Source: Osedax frankpressi
Lineage: Eukaryota; Annelida; Polychaeta; Sabellida; Siboglinidae
NCBI GenBank assembly: GCA_964035775.1
Contig: OZ038315.1
Coordinates: forward strand, 15,122,309 to 15,186,308
Length of the DNA stretch: 64,000 bases
Direction of reading: 5' to 3'
Made by a program: the position numbers and the translations under genes. Positions 13,538 to 25,571 of the stretch are shown one piece after another. How positions within the stretch are numbered: position 1 is the first letter of the stretch; every line of letters starts with the position of its first letter. Below the pieces are notes generated by a model. The model was given only the letters and a program-made list of their open reading frames with translations. It had not been told where the DNA came from and ran no database searches.

Positions 13538-14760
13538 CATACATATCATATATATAGTATATACATATCATATTTATATTGAATATACTATAATGAATAT
13601 TTATGTAATTCAATATAAAAAATGTTTTTTTAAATATTATTACCATAATATTAAAAAAATATTTGAAGGAATCCAGAACTATTTATGCTATTACTTGTTA
13701 GAAATACCATTAAATAAAGAATTGTGACTGTCTTATTTGATATTATAAACAAATAAATAATTGACTATATATTACTTCAGGTTTAAGGTATTATCACGTT
13801 TATAATTCACAATTATATGTATTATATGTGTAATTCACTGAAGTTATACAAATATCTGCGAAATATTATGTATTCGTAATTAATTTATTAATTTGAGAAT
13901 TAAGTTTAGTTATTCTTACTTATGTTATAAACGTTCTAGTTTAATTAAATTGATTTAAGAGTAGATTAAACTATAGTTTAAATAAGTGTTTTGGAACAGT
14001 AAATTTAGATTGTTGACTTAAGTTCAATTTTGGATTCCTTTACGAAAATTAACAATTAATATATTATAGTATTAATATATTATAGTATTAATAGAGTATA
14101 GTATTAATAGAGTATAGTATTAATATATTATAGTATTAATATATTATAATATTAATATATTATAATATTAATATATTATAGTATTAATATAGTATAGTAT
14201 TAATATAGTGTAATATTAATATATTATAGTATTAATATATTATAGTATTAATATATTATAGTATTAATATATTATAGTATTAATATATTATAGTATTAAT
14301 ATATTATAGTATTAATATATTATAGTATTAATATATTATAGTATTAATATATTATAGTATTAATATATTATAGTATATATATCGTATATACAGTATATAT
14401 ATATATATATATCATATTTATATTGAATATACTATATTTAGCACTTGAGAAAATTTGCATTAATCTTAGAAAATGAATATAATAACATAAATAACGTTTA
14501 CGATACGTACAAATATATTTCTATACTTATTTGATATACGGTTGACAAGTTAATAATACTTATCTCTCCGATCTATCGCGACACAAAGCATTACCTGCTT
14601 CCTGCGAAGGATGCACATATGTGGAACATATGATCGCAATGGCCCCTGTCGAATGCCAGGAAATGGTAGCAAGGAAACACAGACTCGCAACAGTTCCCGT
14701 TATCTCCTGTACCAGCAACGTTACTAAAGGACCGAAAGTAGAGTTCGACAATAACAGCGC
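1369..14760 (-). CDS. Delta/Jagged-class Notch ligand (MNNL-DSL-EGF), 5' exon missing
   Basis: DSL-family ligand that would bind and activate Notch on neighbouring cells. Exons on the minus strand, in transcript order: 14760-14595, 13437-13266 (alternative end 13245), 11234-11108, 10334-10233, 9596-9451, 9002-8795, 8291-8100, 7508-7222, 6937-6736, 3909-3751, 2753-2643, 2230-2122, 1843-1369. All junctions agree in phase, giving about 818 codons. The first three exons form the N-terminal MNNL domain ([12 protein letters not shown], then [36 protein letters not shown]). The next exon gives the DSL domain with six cysteines ([20 protein letters not shown]). Eleven EGF repeats follow, several with calcium-binding starts such as [10 protein letters not shown] and [10 protein letters not shown]. 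After them come about 70 residues of unassigned sequence and a Ser/Thr/Pro-rich tail. The acceptor of the first exon requires an upstream exon with the signal peptide, which I did not find. No membrane segment is visible. The stop at 1369 may be real, or a GTTAAT donor a few codons earlier may lead to further exons. Delta and Jagged cannot be separated: 11 EGFs lies between them. Confidence 0.9.
1501..1625 (-). repeat. Coding 21-bp minisatellite (Ser-Ser-Thr-Pro-Pro tail)
   Basis: About six in-frame copies of a 21-bp unit within the last ligand exon. They encode a seven-residue Ser/Thr/Pro repeat of the SSTPPPL type. Because 21 is a multiple of three, copy-number change would lengthen or shorten a mucin-like stalk without shifting the frame. 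Confidence 0.85.
1925..2040. repeat. Imperfect (AGT)n trinucleotide repeat
   Basis: Imperfect AGT triplets, drifting to AGC and GGT at the right end. It lies in the 278-bp intron between the last two ligand exons. Confidence 0.85.
4539..6733. repeat. 15-bp minisatellite array, about 145 copies
   Basis: Tandem 15-bp units with consensus TAGTATGTACTAACA on the plus strand and variants starting TATTATG or TAGAATG. The array fills most of the 2.8-kb ligand intron between exons 6937-6736 and 3909-3751, and its right edge touches that intron's donor at 6735. Since 15 is a multiple of three, the array gives long stop-free frames on both strands. These are not genes. A block at 5851-5950 recurs at 6091-6190, 240 bp (16 units) away. 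Confidence 0.97.
7099..7142. repeat. (AT)n microsatellite
   Basis: Perfect alternating AT run of about 44 bp in a ligand intron. Confidence 0.9.
10050..10171. repeat. Compound (CA)n(AT)n(GT)n microsatellite
   Basis: Short CA run, then about 45 bp of AT, then about 70 bp of GT on the plus strand, with arms that could pair. It lies in the ligand intron just after the DSL exon. Confidence 0.9.
10660..10707. repeat. (AT)n microsatellite
   Basis: Alternating AT run of about 48 bp, close to the 11-bp array that starts at 10735. Confidence 0.9.
10735..11089. repeat. 11-bp minisatellite array, about 32 copies
   Basis: Near-perfect tandem 11-mers (ATGTATTAAAT); two early copies read ATGTTTTAAAT. 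On the minus strand the array starts about 19 nt after the donor of ligand exon 11234-11108. Confidence 0.95.
12783..12842. repeat. (AT)n microsatellite
   Basis: About 60 bp of AT alternation with one ATG interruption, in a ligand intron. Confidence 0.9.
12962..13232. repeat. Compound (GT)n and (AT)n/(ATAC) microsatellite
   Basis: GT-rich sequence, then AT alternation, then AT broken by ATACAT steps. It ends about 12 bp from the donor of ligand exon 13437-13266/13245. Long YIYIY or HTHTH translations here are repeat artefacts. Confidence 0.85.
14055..14375. repeat. 16-bp minisatellite array, about 20 copies
   Basis: Tandem 16-mers of consensus ATTAATATATTATAGT, with a few copies reading ATAGAGTATAGT. 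It lies in the ligand intron between exons 14760-14595 and 13437-13266. Confidence 0.92.
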
Positions 14761-14799
14761 CTAATATCTTTATTAGGAACGGTTGAGATTTGTGTATTA

Positions 14800-14800
<1 letters not shown>

Positions 14801-14849
<49 letters not shown>

Positions 14850-14966
14850 ATATATATATATTCTACGTATACACACATACACACACATACGCACATACTT
14901 ACACACACTCACACATATACACATTATCATACACACTCACACACACATACATATATATACACATAC

Positions 14967-15003
<37 letters not shown>
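14801..15003. repeat. Compound (AT)n-(CA)n-(AT)n microsatellite
   Basis: Two AT runs (about 14801-14868 and 14974-15003) flank a CA-rich stretch. It sits just upstream of the first recognised ligand exon on the minus strand. Confidence 0.9.
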
Positions 15004-15005
<2 letters not shown>

Positions 15006-15706
15006 CCTTGTTTTATACATTATATATATACATATATACATATATTTATGATATAACTAGTAATTATCTTGTAGCAATCACTTTAATGAATAAGATATTG
15101 TTAAGTATAGGTTTCTATAAAACATTTGTCTGCCTATTGAAAATAATTTCACTTTTATATGATATTATGATGATGCATTTATAATACTTTGTAAATAAGC
15201 TGGATTATAATATAATTACTAATTCTAATTTTTACACATTAATTATTATTATATATACATAATATCAATAATTATTTAATTATTTAATTATGATTAATTT
15301 AATATGTATTTATAATTAACCGTATTGATTATAATGAATAATATAATTATTGATCTAATAAAAGTCATTATGCTTTTTATGATATCTACTATTTTCTAGA
15401 TACAACCACTTGAATGTACAAACAAATTTCATATAAAATGTATAATCTACTTATCTTGTGAATTGTTTTGAATCCATGCGAGTAAATGGGCGTATCTTTC
15501 TAAAGAACACGTGGTTTCAAAATAAGTAATTGGCATGAACTACCATATTTAAATAAGTGTCAATTTGTTCTGTAGTGTTTATTTACAAAGAACAGTTATT
15601 TTTTTTATTATAAAGATGTTTATAATAATATTTATATAAAAGTTATTTATTAAAATTGACTCATACTATTTATTAAGTTTTATTTATAATATATTATGTA
15701 TACATA

Positions 15707-15742
<36 letters not shown>

Positions 15743-15967
15743 TATATATATATATATAAACAGTATATATATACACTGTATACATACAATAATAGCATTT
15801 TCATACATATGATAAGTATCATATTTAATATGAATAAGTAGATTCATAATATATATATATATATATATAACATGATATTGCTGATAGCTAATATATATAA
15901 TTCTATTGAAATATTAGATATAACTTTAAATACAAGATGTTTAGAAATATTTATAATTATAAATTTA

Positions 15968-16167
15968 NNNNNNNNNNNNNNNNNNNNNNNNNNNNNNNNN
16001 NNNNNNNNNNNNNNNNNNNNNNNNNNNNNNNNNNNNNNNNNNNNNNNNNNNNNNNNNNNNNNNNNNNNNNNNNNNNNNNNNNNNNNNNNNNNNNNNNNNN
16101 NNNNNNNNNNNNNNNNNNNNNNNNNNNNNNNNNNNNNNNNNNNNNNNNNNNNNNNNNNNNNNNNNNN
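15968..16167. other. Assembly gap of 200 N
   Basis: Exactly 200 unknown bases, probably a placeholder of fixed size. Content here is unknown. Confidence 0.99.
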
Positions 16168-16628
16168 ACTGAAGTAAATTATTGGGTAAACTTTGTTTAT
16201 GTAGTATTTTATTATCTAAATAGAAAACATTGTTGCATGTCTATACATGCATGTCTATATACATGTCTATGCTCTATGGTTATAACTGTACTAACTTCAA
16301 AGCGTAATTCTAAATATGTTTATATTATTTTTATTTATATATCAATATTTTCTAAACTTCAGTTTATTACTGGGTATTGGGTATCTAGAACAATATTTGT
16401 TTTAGTATTTTATATACACAATACACACACACATATATATATATCAATAGTTATATATATATGTGTGTGTGCGTGTGTGTGTGTACACGTAGACAATGTA
16501 TATATTCATAAATTAAAATGGATGTTACTATATGTTATACTTTATATTATAAATATATTCAATAATTTCTGATTACATTAGTTAGTGAATAACTCGCAAT
16601 ACTGTAAATTAAATTAAGAGCTGCTATC

Positions 16629-16671
<43 letters not shown>

Positions 16672-17164
16672 CATATGTATATATATAGTAAACATGTTAT
16701 TATAAAGAATTATTTCTAGCTATAGGTTAATGTCAGTTTGTAAAAAATACATATAAATGTATACAAATATATATATTATATATAGTATATGTTCGTATAC
16801 TAAATATAGTATTTAGTACTAAATATATTAATTATTTGAAAACAAATTATTTAAAAAATGCTTGAATCACTTTTCGCATTAAATATTATATTAAAAAATA
16901 TAAATATATAAAAAAAATCAGAATTATAATTATTTCTATAATATTTTACATATTGTAATATTACCATAGTTTACTGTATACAAAAATCAATGAGTATGTA
17001 ATAGATAAAGTGTATTTAAATATAATATGATTTGAAATATAAACACTTGTTTTAACCATAACTTTAAAATCTTTGATAAAATGATAAAATATCAATTTAT
17101 ATAAGAGATTTGCTGTGAAGTTTTAATTTAACGTTCAAAAACAGCTTAATTAGTATATTGTTGT

Positions 17165-17195
<31 letters not shown>

Positions 17196-17749
17196 TTATA
17201 TATATAATTATAGTTATATATTATAATTAAAGTATCATAATTACAATATTCAGTATCGTAACTATTTTATTAGATTCTTTATACAGAAAAACATTTACCA
17301 TTGTTATTAGTTTTGTTATTAGAGGTAAATAATTACATTTGTTCGGGAAATCTGGTCAAATCTTATTGTTTACCAGTTAAGCCTACAGTTGCGATGGAAG
17401 CCCGCTTTAATGTACAACTCTAACAATAACATACACAATAGCAGATAAGAGGACTATAACTGAACTTTGACCGACGTTAGTAGATAGATCTCGCGCCGAT
17501 GCATTATGCAGTTAACAATTGTTAGTGCTGACTAGCGAATTCAAGTTGAAAGCCAATACATGTGATCTATTATCAATTATTATCTCCACCGCTAGAATAT
17601 TATATATGTCACAATGTCAACTATATAATATATCATATCACTATTGTATAATTATTGTATAATTATTGTAAATATATAAGATTTGTGAACTCTAGAATGC
17701 CATAGATGAAAATGTGCTACACGTAGAATGTATAGTATGAATCACAAGA

Positions 17750-17753
<4 letters not shown>

Positions 17754-17802
<49 letters not shown>
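17754..17802. repeat. (AT)n microsatellite
   Basis: Alternating AT run of about 48 bp next to the 3' side of the minus-strand LINE relic. Confidence 0.9.
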
Positions 17803-17806
<4 letters not shown>

Positions 17807-17949
17807 AGAAGTGTATGTTGTATGTAATATGATATGCACACAAAGTCTATATAATCACAAAAATTACAATAAAGTCTCTCACGTGTGAGTTACGATAAAT
17901 AGAAATGTAATTAAATATTCAGTAAATAATAAGAATATATTTACTATTC

Positions 17950-18960
17950 ATTTCAATAGACAGAATATAATAAAGCTATAGCTAATAAGGAGTTATGATA
18001 ATTAATTATTCTAATAGAAAGGATGGAGTGAGTTGCATAATGTTGGACCGATGTGATGTAGGTCACGGAATTTCAGTTTGAATTTGAATGTTGGGATAGA
18101 AGACAGTAACGGGGTTGAATTGTAAGCAAGCTATACATTATAATGTATTTTAAACGATAAGTGAGTTGGTTAAGAATATAGGGCATGTCGAATAAATGGA
18201 TATGTATATACTAAATAAATGGCAGATCTAATAATGCGATTATGTTGTCAATATTAATGGGGTAGACATTCAGTGCTGGGGAATTGTAGTTAGGCCAGTT
18301 ACAAAATAAATGTATTTATAAATAATTTGGTAAAATTAGTATGGGATTTTTTTATTATTTGGTTTTTATATAGATTATAATTAACAGATTTAGTAATAGC
18401 TATTAATTAAGAATAACATGAAATGAAGAATCAAAAAAGATACCGAGATTAAAAGCAAAGAGTGAAAGATTGTCGATAGAATTATTTATGAGAGAAAGAA
18501 AATTTGCATGGTATTTATTCAGTAAGATTGTTGTAGTTGTATCGAGGAGAAAATTACGCAATAGTCAATTACCAATGACATTGTTATATTGCGATAAGTG
18601 TGAAATATTTTAGAGGAATGTAATTAGTTATAAGTTATCGGCATAAATATTGAAATAGAAATAAGGTAATCGCAAATTAGTGAATATAAATGATTTGTAT
18701 TTGTACTTTCTCTGTATACATTCTATAGAGTACAGATATAATATGGTCTGATGATTAAGGATTAAGGTATACCATATTTAATTGATTAATTAAAATATCA
18801 GAAGAAATGTTTGTGTTGGAACAAATGTTATTGATTTAGGATTTGAACCATGCATTTGAATATTTTCTAACCCTAAACTATGTCTTGTGATTAAAATAAT
18901 ATAATCTAAATGTAAAAAGTACTATAAAGGTCAATAATTATAAATTAGGACAATTTCGAT
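17950..18960 (-). mobile_element. Degraded non-LTR retrotransposon (CR1/L2-like reverse transcriptase)
   Basis: Old LINE copy read on the minus strand. In order from high to low coordinates, and across frames broken by several stops and shifts, it shows: AWFKS with downstream NISSDIL near 18,850; GIP followed by RPYYICTL near 18,770; IYADNL (the YADD catalytic box, second D changed to N) at about 18,633-18,648; LLRNFLLDTTTTILLNKYHA; NLGIFFDSSFH at about 18,418-18,452; LNQLTYRLKYIIMYS near 18,170; and IGPTLCNSLHPF at about 18,018-18,053. This is the usual order of reverse-transcriptase and C-terminal blocks in CR1/L2/jockey-type LINEs. The endonuclease part is not visible here. Inactive. Confidence 0.75.
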
Positions 18961-19078
18961 TATTCGTAGAAGAAAATATAATATTACCAACATAATGTTG
19001 GTAACATTTAGCACATAAATTAGGCAATGGACCTGATCAACATTAATTTATCTAGATAATAGTGAACAAACCAGTTTA

Positions 19079-19082
<4 letters not shown>

Positions 19083-19137
<55 letters not shown>
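19083..19137. repeat. (AT)n microsatellite
   Basis: About 55 bp of uninterrupted AT alternation in intergenic DNA. Confidence 0.9.
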
Positions 19138-19139
<2 letters not shown>

Positions 19140-19495
19140 GTAAACATATCAGTTCGTATGTATCAATGTAGATCTATTTAAAATCCCGAATCTTGACATT
19201 TCAAAAGTTGTCTTATCTTTAATATATAATCACAGTTATCAATAATTAAAAATGCGAATTTTTACATTTTGTAAGAGGATATAATTATATATACAATATA
19301 TATTCTATATTTTAATAATTAGTACATATTTATCATATAACTACTCGTACGAATATTCATGGTCACCAATTAATGATGACATCGCATTTGTATTAAACTT
19401 TTGTAAACACAGTTATAACTCAAGTTATATATAACAGTTACATACCAATGTTATAATTATAACTGTTATGAGTAGAATATTTTCTATAATACATA

Positions 19496-19587
19496 TTACA
19501 TAATATATATTATAATATATATTATAATATATATTATATAATATAATTTATATTATAATATATATTATAATATATATTATATATAAC
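19496..19587. repeat. Short array of ATATTATAAT units
   Basis: Self-complementary TATAATATATAT-type units repeated several times. The repeat could fold into hairpins on either strand. Confidence 0.75.
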
Positions 19588-19589
19588 TC

Positions 19590-20355
19590 ATTCAATCGAA
19601 GTAATGTACTAACTACGCATTAAGATTTTAAACTTATATTCATAATTAGGATATGGAATTATCAAAATCACTTGCATCATGGGCGAGGACAGCTAATACT
19701 ACAGGCTACTAATTTGTTATACCGTAATAGTTAATAGTTTTGTGTAACACAATCACTTCAGTAGTAATCACATATGATTAATATATATGATTATCGTATA
19801 CGATTAAACAATTCAGTTAATAATATTCTTATTTTATATGTACACTATTAAAATTTAGAAATTGATTTACTATAATTTGAAGGCAATAACTAAGTTTAAT
19901 ATAGAATACATTATGATATGTTATGTAACTTATAAGGAGAGTGGATTTCACCGTATTGATGTGGTATTAGTTCACTAATGATTTAAATATGTTACTATTT
20001 ATAACATTCTTATATATCGTGTAGTTTATTCTAGGGTAGCGAGATATCAACCGTAAAGTGTGCATAGTGAATCAGCTTATTATAATTTAAACTATCAACT
20101 ATGAAATAATAAAATAAAATAAACTTATTACGTATACGAATTAAAAAAAACACTCCCTGTAGTTTTATAATTATAGTAATAGGTCGTACACCAAATACCG
20201 AATATACAAAAACACAACTGTTAATATAAATGTACTAATATAATATTATAATGCATGTATATATATATATTAATTATACATAACATTTATATTAATTTTA
20301 TAGTATAAATCATTTTTTATTAACGAAATAAAAAATATTATATTATATTCAATAT
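19590..20355. other. Intergenic, nothing recognised
   Basis: AT-rich sequence with no open frame of note, lying downstream of the minus-strand gene that ends at 20395. Confidence 0.5.
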
Positions 20356-20361
20356 TTTATT
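20356..20361 (-). promoter_or_regulatory. Polyadenylation signal AATAAA
   Basis: AATAAA on the minus strand, about 34 nt after the stop codon of the basic-protein gene. It is the first such hexamer downstream of that stop and well placed to end the transcript. Confidence 0.6.
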
Positions 20362-20394
20362 GATTATAAATTACATTATAACTGGATTGCATTG

Positions 20395-21377
20395 TTATAT
20401 CGCTGAACAATTATTGATTCTTTTCGTTTTTTTAAGTTTTCCTGCCAACATAATCATTAAATCTATTCCAGTCGGTGTTTCATTGTAGTTTTTTATCTTT
20501 TCGGTAGGTTCAAAATTATTGATATTTTTACTCAAACATAAATTATCTGCAATTATTTGTTTAGGATCAACTGATTTATCAATCTTAATAGTAGAATTTG
20601 AAGCAACATCAATATTTTCTGAAACAATTTCAATCTCTTTTTTATTTTCAATTAAATTATTCTTATTTTTGATATTAATGCTTGATAATTGTTTACATTT
20701 GGCTTTCTGCTTGGGAATTGGAGCTATGCCAAAGCTCTTGTATATCTTGTTAGATAAGTGATTTGTTATATGAATATCTTTTTTCATCCATTTATTAAAG
20801 ATTGCTTTACCAAGTTTATTTGCTTTTCTTTTAAGTCCACTTGCAGTTTTAATATTACAAGCTCTAAATTTTCGACCCAAAACTGGACCTATACCTTATA
20901 AAATAATTATATATTATGAAAATGTGTATTAAATTGTATTAAATAATGTCGATGTATGTAACTGTAAAATATTTAAATTATTAACAAAATAAAATATTGA
21001 TTTTGTCATTATTGATGTTATATCCAATTATATTTTGACATGGAAAAAGATAAACATAATTTAAAATCTAAACAATAATATCATTGTTTTTTACAACGTT
21101 ATCATGAACAATATTATGTATTACAATATACGATTTCAACAATATATATACATTTAAGATATAGTTTACAAAAGTAGATTATTATAATACCTTTAATTGA
21201 TTCTATCTTATCGTATGTCCTATAGCATTTTGTCGATTTATACCCCTTCACTATTTTCTTAGATTTTGTATTTCTTTTAGCTTTAGTATTAAGCATATAT
21301 CGAATATCATCGTCATCATCTGAAGATAGGCTAGATGTAATTGAAGTATTGCTTGAAGATGTCGCAAGGTTATTCAT
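20395..21377 (-). CDS. Unrecognised basic 226-residue protein, two exons
   Basis: I do not recognise this family. Exon 1 is 21377-21191, starting with ATG and ending at AAAG/GTATTA. Exon 2 is 20888-20395, entered after GGTATAG. The phase-1 junction gives an uninterrupted 681-nt frame. The N terminus is Ser-rich followed by an acidic run (SSLSSDDDDDIRYML), a possible casein-kinase-2-type site. Then comes a Lys-rich stretch (KAKRNTKSKKIVKGYK). The middle, across the junction, is the most structured-looking part (GPVLGRKFRACNIK, then KRKANKLGKAIFNKWMKK). The C-terminal half is Asn/Lys/Ile-rich and ends with GIDLMIMLAGKLKKTKR. No signal peptide or membrane segment is seen, and the high positive charge would suit a nuclear or nucleic-acid-binding protein, but that is inference. 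Both exons share the AT-driven codon use of neighbouring RPE. Confidence 0.7.
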
Positions 21378-22019
21378 AGTTTATTAATGATATAATATGG
21401 GTTATCCGAAATATTATTATTTTGTATCAGTTTAGATTTAGTTTTATTTCATGGATATAGCTTGTTATCTGGATTATGATTGTATTCAATTAACAGAAAA
21501 TTTAAATTAGTTAATTTAAATTTGACTCTGAAAAATAAATAACCAAAATTAACATAAATATTTGTAATTATTTTTAAATTAATTACGAAATTTATAATTT
21601 TGTCGAAAACGATAATCATGGAATTTATTATTTATTATAAATGATCAATTAAGTAATATTATTAATATAAGTAATATTTGTACATGATAATTATTTTTAC
21701 ATCGATATACAACTCTGAAAGTTATTAACGAAACATTGACAATCAATAAAACATATCCCAGTAAACAGCTGTGTACTAACAATAGGTGTAAAACTTATGT
21801 ATCATTTCATTATAGTTAATTAACATTGTTATTATTAATAACTTATTATTCATATATTCAAAAACAGAGAACAAAGTGAAATAATAGTGTAAAATAATTC
21901 AAATTAAAGTGTTTAATAAAAAAATGCAAACGTATAACAAAATATAAAGATTTATAAATTCTTTAGTAACATCAATAATATACGATTCTTAATTGGTTTC
22001 TTAAACGTATATGCTATTT
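21378..22019. other. Intergenic, nothing recognised
   Basis: AT-rich 5' flank of the minus-strand basic-protein gene. No TATA box or start signal stands out from the background. Confidence 0.4.
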
Positions 22020-22245
22020 ATTGTTTAGATCAGGTTTATTACTAAACCAGCAGCGTAAACAGTCTAGACAGAAAACTAGACAAGGATATTTCTCAATAGC
22101 ACTGTTTGCAATCAATTCCGCAAAGAAAAATGTAATAACCAAGTATCATAATATATGTAGAGATTTTAATCTGGATGTTATTTGTCATCTGGGATATAAC
22201 CAGTATCGTATTATATTTATGACGATTCATGGAATATTGTGATGA
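22020..22245 (+). mobile_element. LINE fragment, start of the endonuclease domain (CR1/L2-like)
   Basis: A 73-codon open stretch without an ATG start. Residues GYFSIALFAINSAKK followed by ICRDFNLDVICHL match the opening of APE-type endonuclease domains in CR1/L2/jockey LINEs, where a segment of the type FSI-LNI-SA-NK precedes DFNLDVL-LTETW. The rest of the element is not recognisable downstream, so this is a truncated, inactive piece. Confidence 0.55.
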
Positions 22246-22249
22246 GTTC

Positions 22250-23684
22250 TTGAATTCTATCGTGAATTGTGATCATCATATCATATATGTAATGCATGTA
22301 TCAATGTTTCCTCTATGCAATATATCGTCTGTAGCAACCAAACGAAAGGGTATCATTTACTGACATTTATTTAAATTTCCATTGAATATATAATTAACGC
22401 CCAAAAGTAATGTATGTTAAATGCTATATGTTGCGTGCGTGTCAACATAGTTACAGCCTTGCTATACAATACATAAACATAAACTACCTGTAATTAACTA
22501 CATAATAATAAAGGTAAATAAAATAAATATGCATAATCGTAAGTACAAGTTTATAATTTTATTTCTTCGCTATAATTTATATCGATTTTTTATGTCCGCT
22601 TTGTGTACTCAAATGTAATTTTTAACTGAAATTATTGTAAAACCTAAAATAGTGTGCATCTGTATTGATTAAACTTTAAAATCCTTTTTTTCGACATTTC
22701 CTATTTTTTTCTAGAATAGTATACATTAATGTCAAATACTAGATCATCCTCATAAGGTACCATTTTGTTTTCTTGCATATATTTTAGAGTTAGGTCAAAT
22801 AATTATCAACCATCGAAGTAAAAGTACAGGAAATCGTAGAAACATAAATATAGTTTATTATACATTTAGAAGGTAGTGAAACGTAACTACATTTTTTAAA
22901 ATATATATTTGTTATATTAAATATATTTAAACAATGCTAGAATTACCAAAACTAAAGAGAATAATCAGCCAATTATCATCACTAGATAAAATATAATTCT
23001 TAACATGACACTTTTTAACAAAGTTTGTTAAAATAAAATATTAAAAAAATGTAATTATTAATGATTTAATATCAAAACTACTTGTATCCATGGATACACG
23101 AGGCTTTTTAATATTTAATTTAAATTGAACTGCCTTCTGACATAAATAAATCTAATAATTAAAATACAAAAAATTTTACTCAAAAATGCATATAATAAAT
23201 TGATATTAATAATACATCGATATTAAAACTTTATAAGATGATAACATTTTATAATAAAATAGTAACCAAACTTTTGTATCTGATGTATATATTTATAAAA
23301 ATGGATTGGTCATCAAAAATATTCTCTAAATAATTGAAACAAATTATCAACCGGTTAATTGAGCCCAATTGGATAAAAATACGAATAAATATATAACATT
23401 TTTATTTGTATTTTAATAGAATTTATTTATCTTTAAAATTTAAAGATAATTCAATTTATTATTACATTTTGATATGCATATCAATATTTAGCAATATAAT
23501 ATGCTTATTTATACTAATTAGGATAAAATAACTCACATTAAAAAAATTATTCACTTATATCAATAATTAAAAAATCTTAAAAGATAAATTTATCTATTAT
23601 AGTATTTGATAATAAAAATAATAATACATAATATCGGTATTTATATTTCATATTATGTCTAAAATGAATCTAGATTAAATATTC
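22250..23684. other. Intergenic, nothing recognised
   Basis: AT-rich sequence downstream of RPE on the minus strand. It probably holds the RPE 3' UTR and possibly more of the decayed LINE. No open frame is supported. Confidence 0.45.
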
Positions 23685-25525
23685 CTAATTAATGGTGTAT
23701 TTTTGGATTGCAGTTTTCATGTTGGCCATAACGAGTTTAGGATCAGAAGATTTCACTATAGCTGAACCTGATACAACCATGTTGGCTCCAGCCTAAAGGA
23801 AATAGGACAATAGTAGTATAACTATAGAAATAGCATTAAATTAAATCAAAATGTAATATCATATAAATTAAATTAATAAAAATGTATAAAATTATTGTTT
23901 TGACTATATGTTATTATTACAAATAAAATCATAACATATTTGAAATTTATAAAAATTTCATAGTTTGTTTATGATATAAAAAAGTAAATGTGCAAAATAT
24001 AATTTCATTTAAAAAACGATTAAATGATTTGTATTATATTTATAATAATAAATACTCTAGAATTAGTATATTATAAATTAAATATATTATATAAACTTTT
24101 TTATGTATATATATCATTAATATATATATCATTATATATCATTATATATCATTATATACTTATATATCATTAATATTACATACAAATATAAATTTTTACT
24201 AATATTTTATAAATTGTTATATTAGTACTATATTAGTACTATACTAGCACTATATGAACACCCAAACTATATATTGAAAATTTAATAAAATAGAATAATT
24301 AAAATATATATGTAGAAAAAAATTGAATTAAAAAGGAGATTTTTTTCAATTATATAAACAAAGTATATTTATATTAACATATTTGTTAATAATGCGATCT
24401 TACATTTGATTATATAACCTTTGCACATGCTTCAATAGTTGAAGGCCCCACACCTCCATCTACTTGAATATTAATTTCAGGGTATTTTTTTCGGATATAT
24501 TCAACCTAAATTACAATTGAAAAAATATTTTAATAAAATAAAAACTACAAATATGAATTATATTTATAAATTAAAACTAATGAATTTACCATAAATATTA
24601 AATTATTAATAAGTCTGTTTATAATAATTTCCTTTTTATAAATTTATTATTATAGTTGATAAATAGGTTTAAATGAAGTAATTATAATATATATTTATTA
24701 AACTTTTATATATATCTATGAAATTTAATATCCAACTTTACTTTATTTTACATCATTTAATAATATTATTATTAATATTAAACCTTTGACATCATATCTA
24801 TCATAAACTTTTGACCACCAAAACCCGGCTCTACTGTCATTATTAATACAATATCGATAATGGGGATGAATTCCTCGATTGCAGAAATAGGTGTATTTGG
24901 TTTAATTGCTAAACCTACCTGTGAATTAATTAGATATACAGCAAATATAAATAGTAATCATATGAAAATATTATTATAGAGAGGTAATAATTATAAAAAT
25001 ATTATAATAGAAAGTGAATATTTATAAAAATATTATAATAGAATATATATATATAATTATTATTATAGAAGGATAATATTTATATTTACTTTCATTCCAG
25101 CTTTCTTTACACTAGCGATGCATTTTCCAGCATTATCAGTAGCTTCAAAGTGGAAAGTAAAGTAATCAGCACCAGCTTCCTTCATAGGTTCTATCCACTT
25201 ATTATTTATAATAAATATTAGAACATGATTTATTGATTCATATATGAATACATTATATATAATCAATACACTTTATTATAATCTATGAAAAATATCAGTT
25301 TATGCAAATTATTATAATTATTGAATTAAGATCATTTATATATAAAATAAATACACATGTTTTAAATATTTATGTATAGTTAAAATATAGTTTCTTCAAT
25401 AATTTTCATTTTAAAATTTATTAATAATTAAAGAAAAATTATATTTGTTCAAACCGATTTTTAGTAAATCATTATAATTATTTTATATAAACACTATATT
25501 TCATAAGATATGTTAATTACCTATT

Positions 25526-25571
<46 letters not shown>

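Larger units (their letters stand above)
15004..17940. other. No gene supported; one weak minus-strand exon candidate
   Basis: AT-rich sequence with AT runs near 15710-15770, 16628-16665 and 17165-17220. The missing signal-peptide exon of the ligand may lie in this stretch. A short minus-strand open stretch at 15539-15447 (acceptor-like GGTAG, then 30 residues ending at a stop, with YAHLLAWIQ) has local coding character but no assignable gene. The GC-richer patch at about 17,380-17,560 gave no convincing frame. Confidence 0.45.

Noticed and set aside
12951-15184. Several frames rich in Tyr-Ile or His-Thr
   Set aside because: Translations of (AT)n, (ATAC)n and (CA)n microsatellites.
17341-17560. 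Possible signal-peptide exon of the Notch ligand on the minus strand
   Set aside because: The available ATG frames either stop at once or give no hydrophobic leader, and the matching donor is weak.
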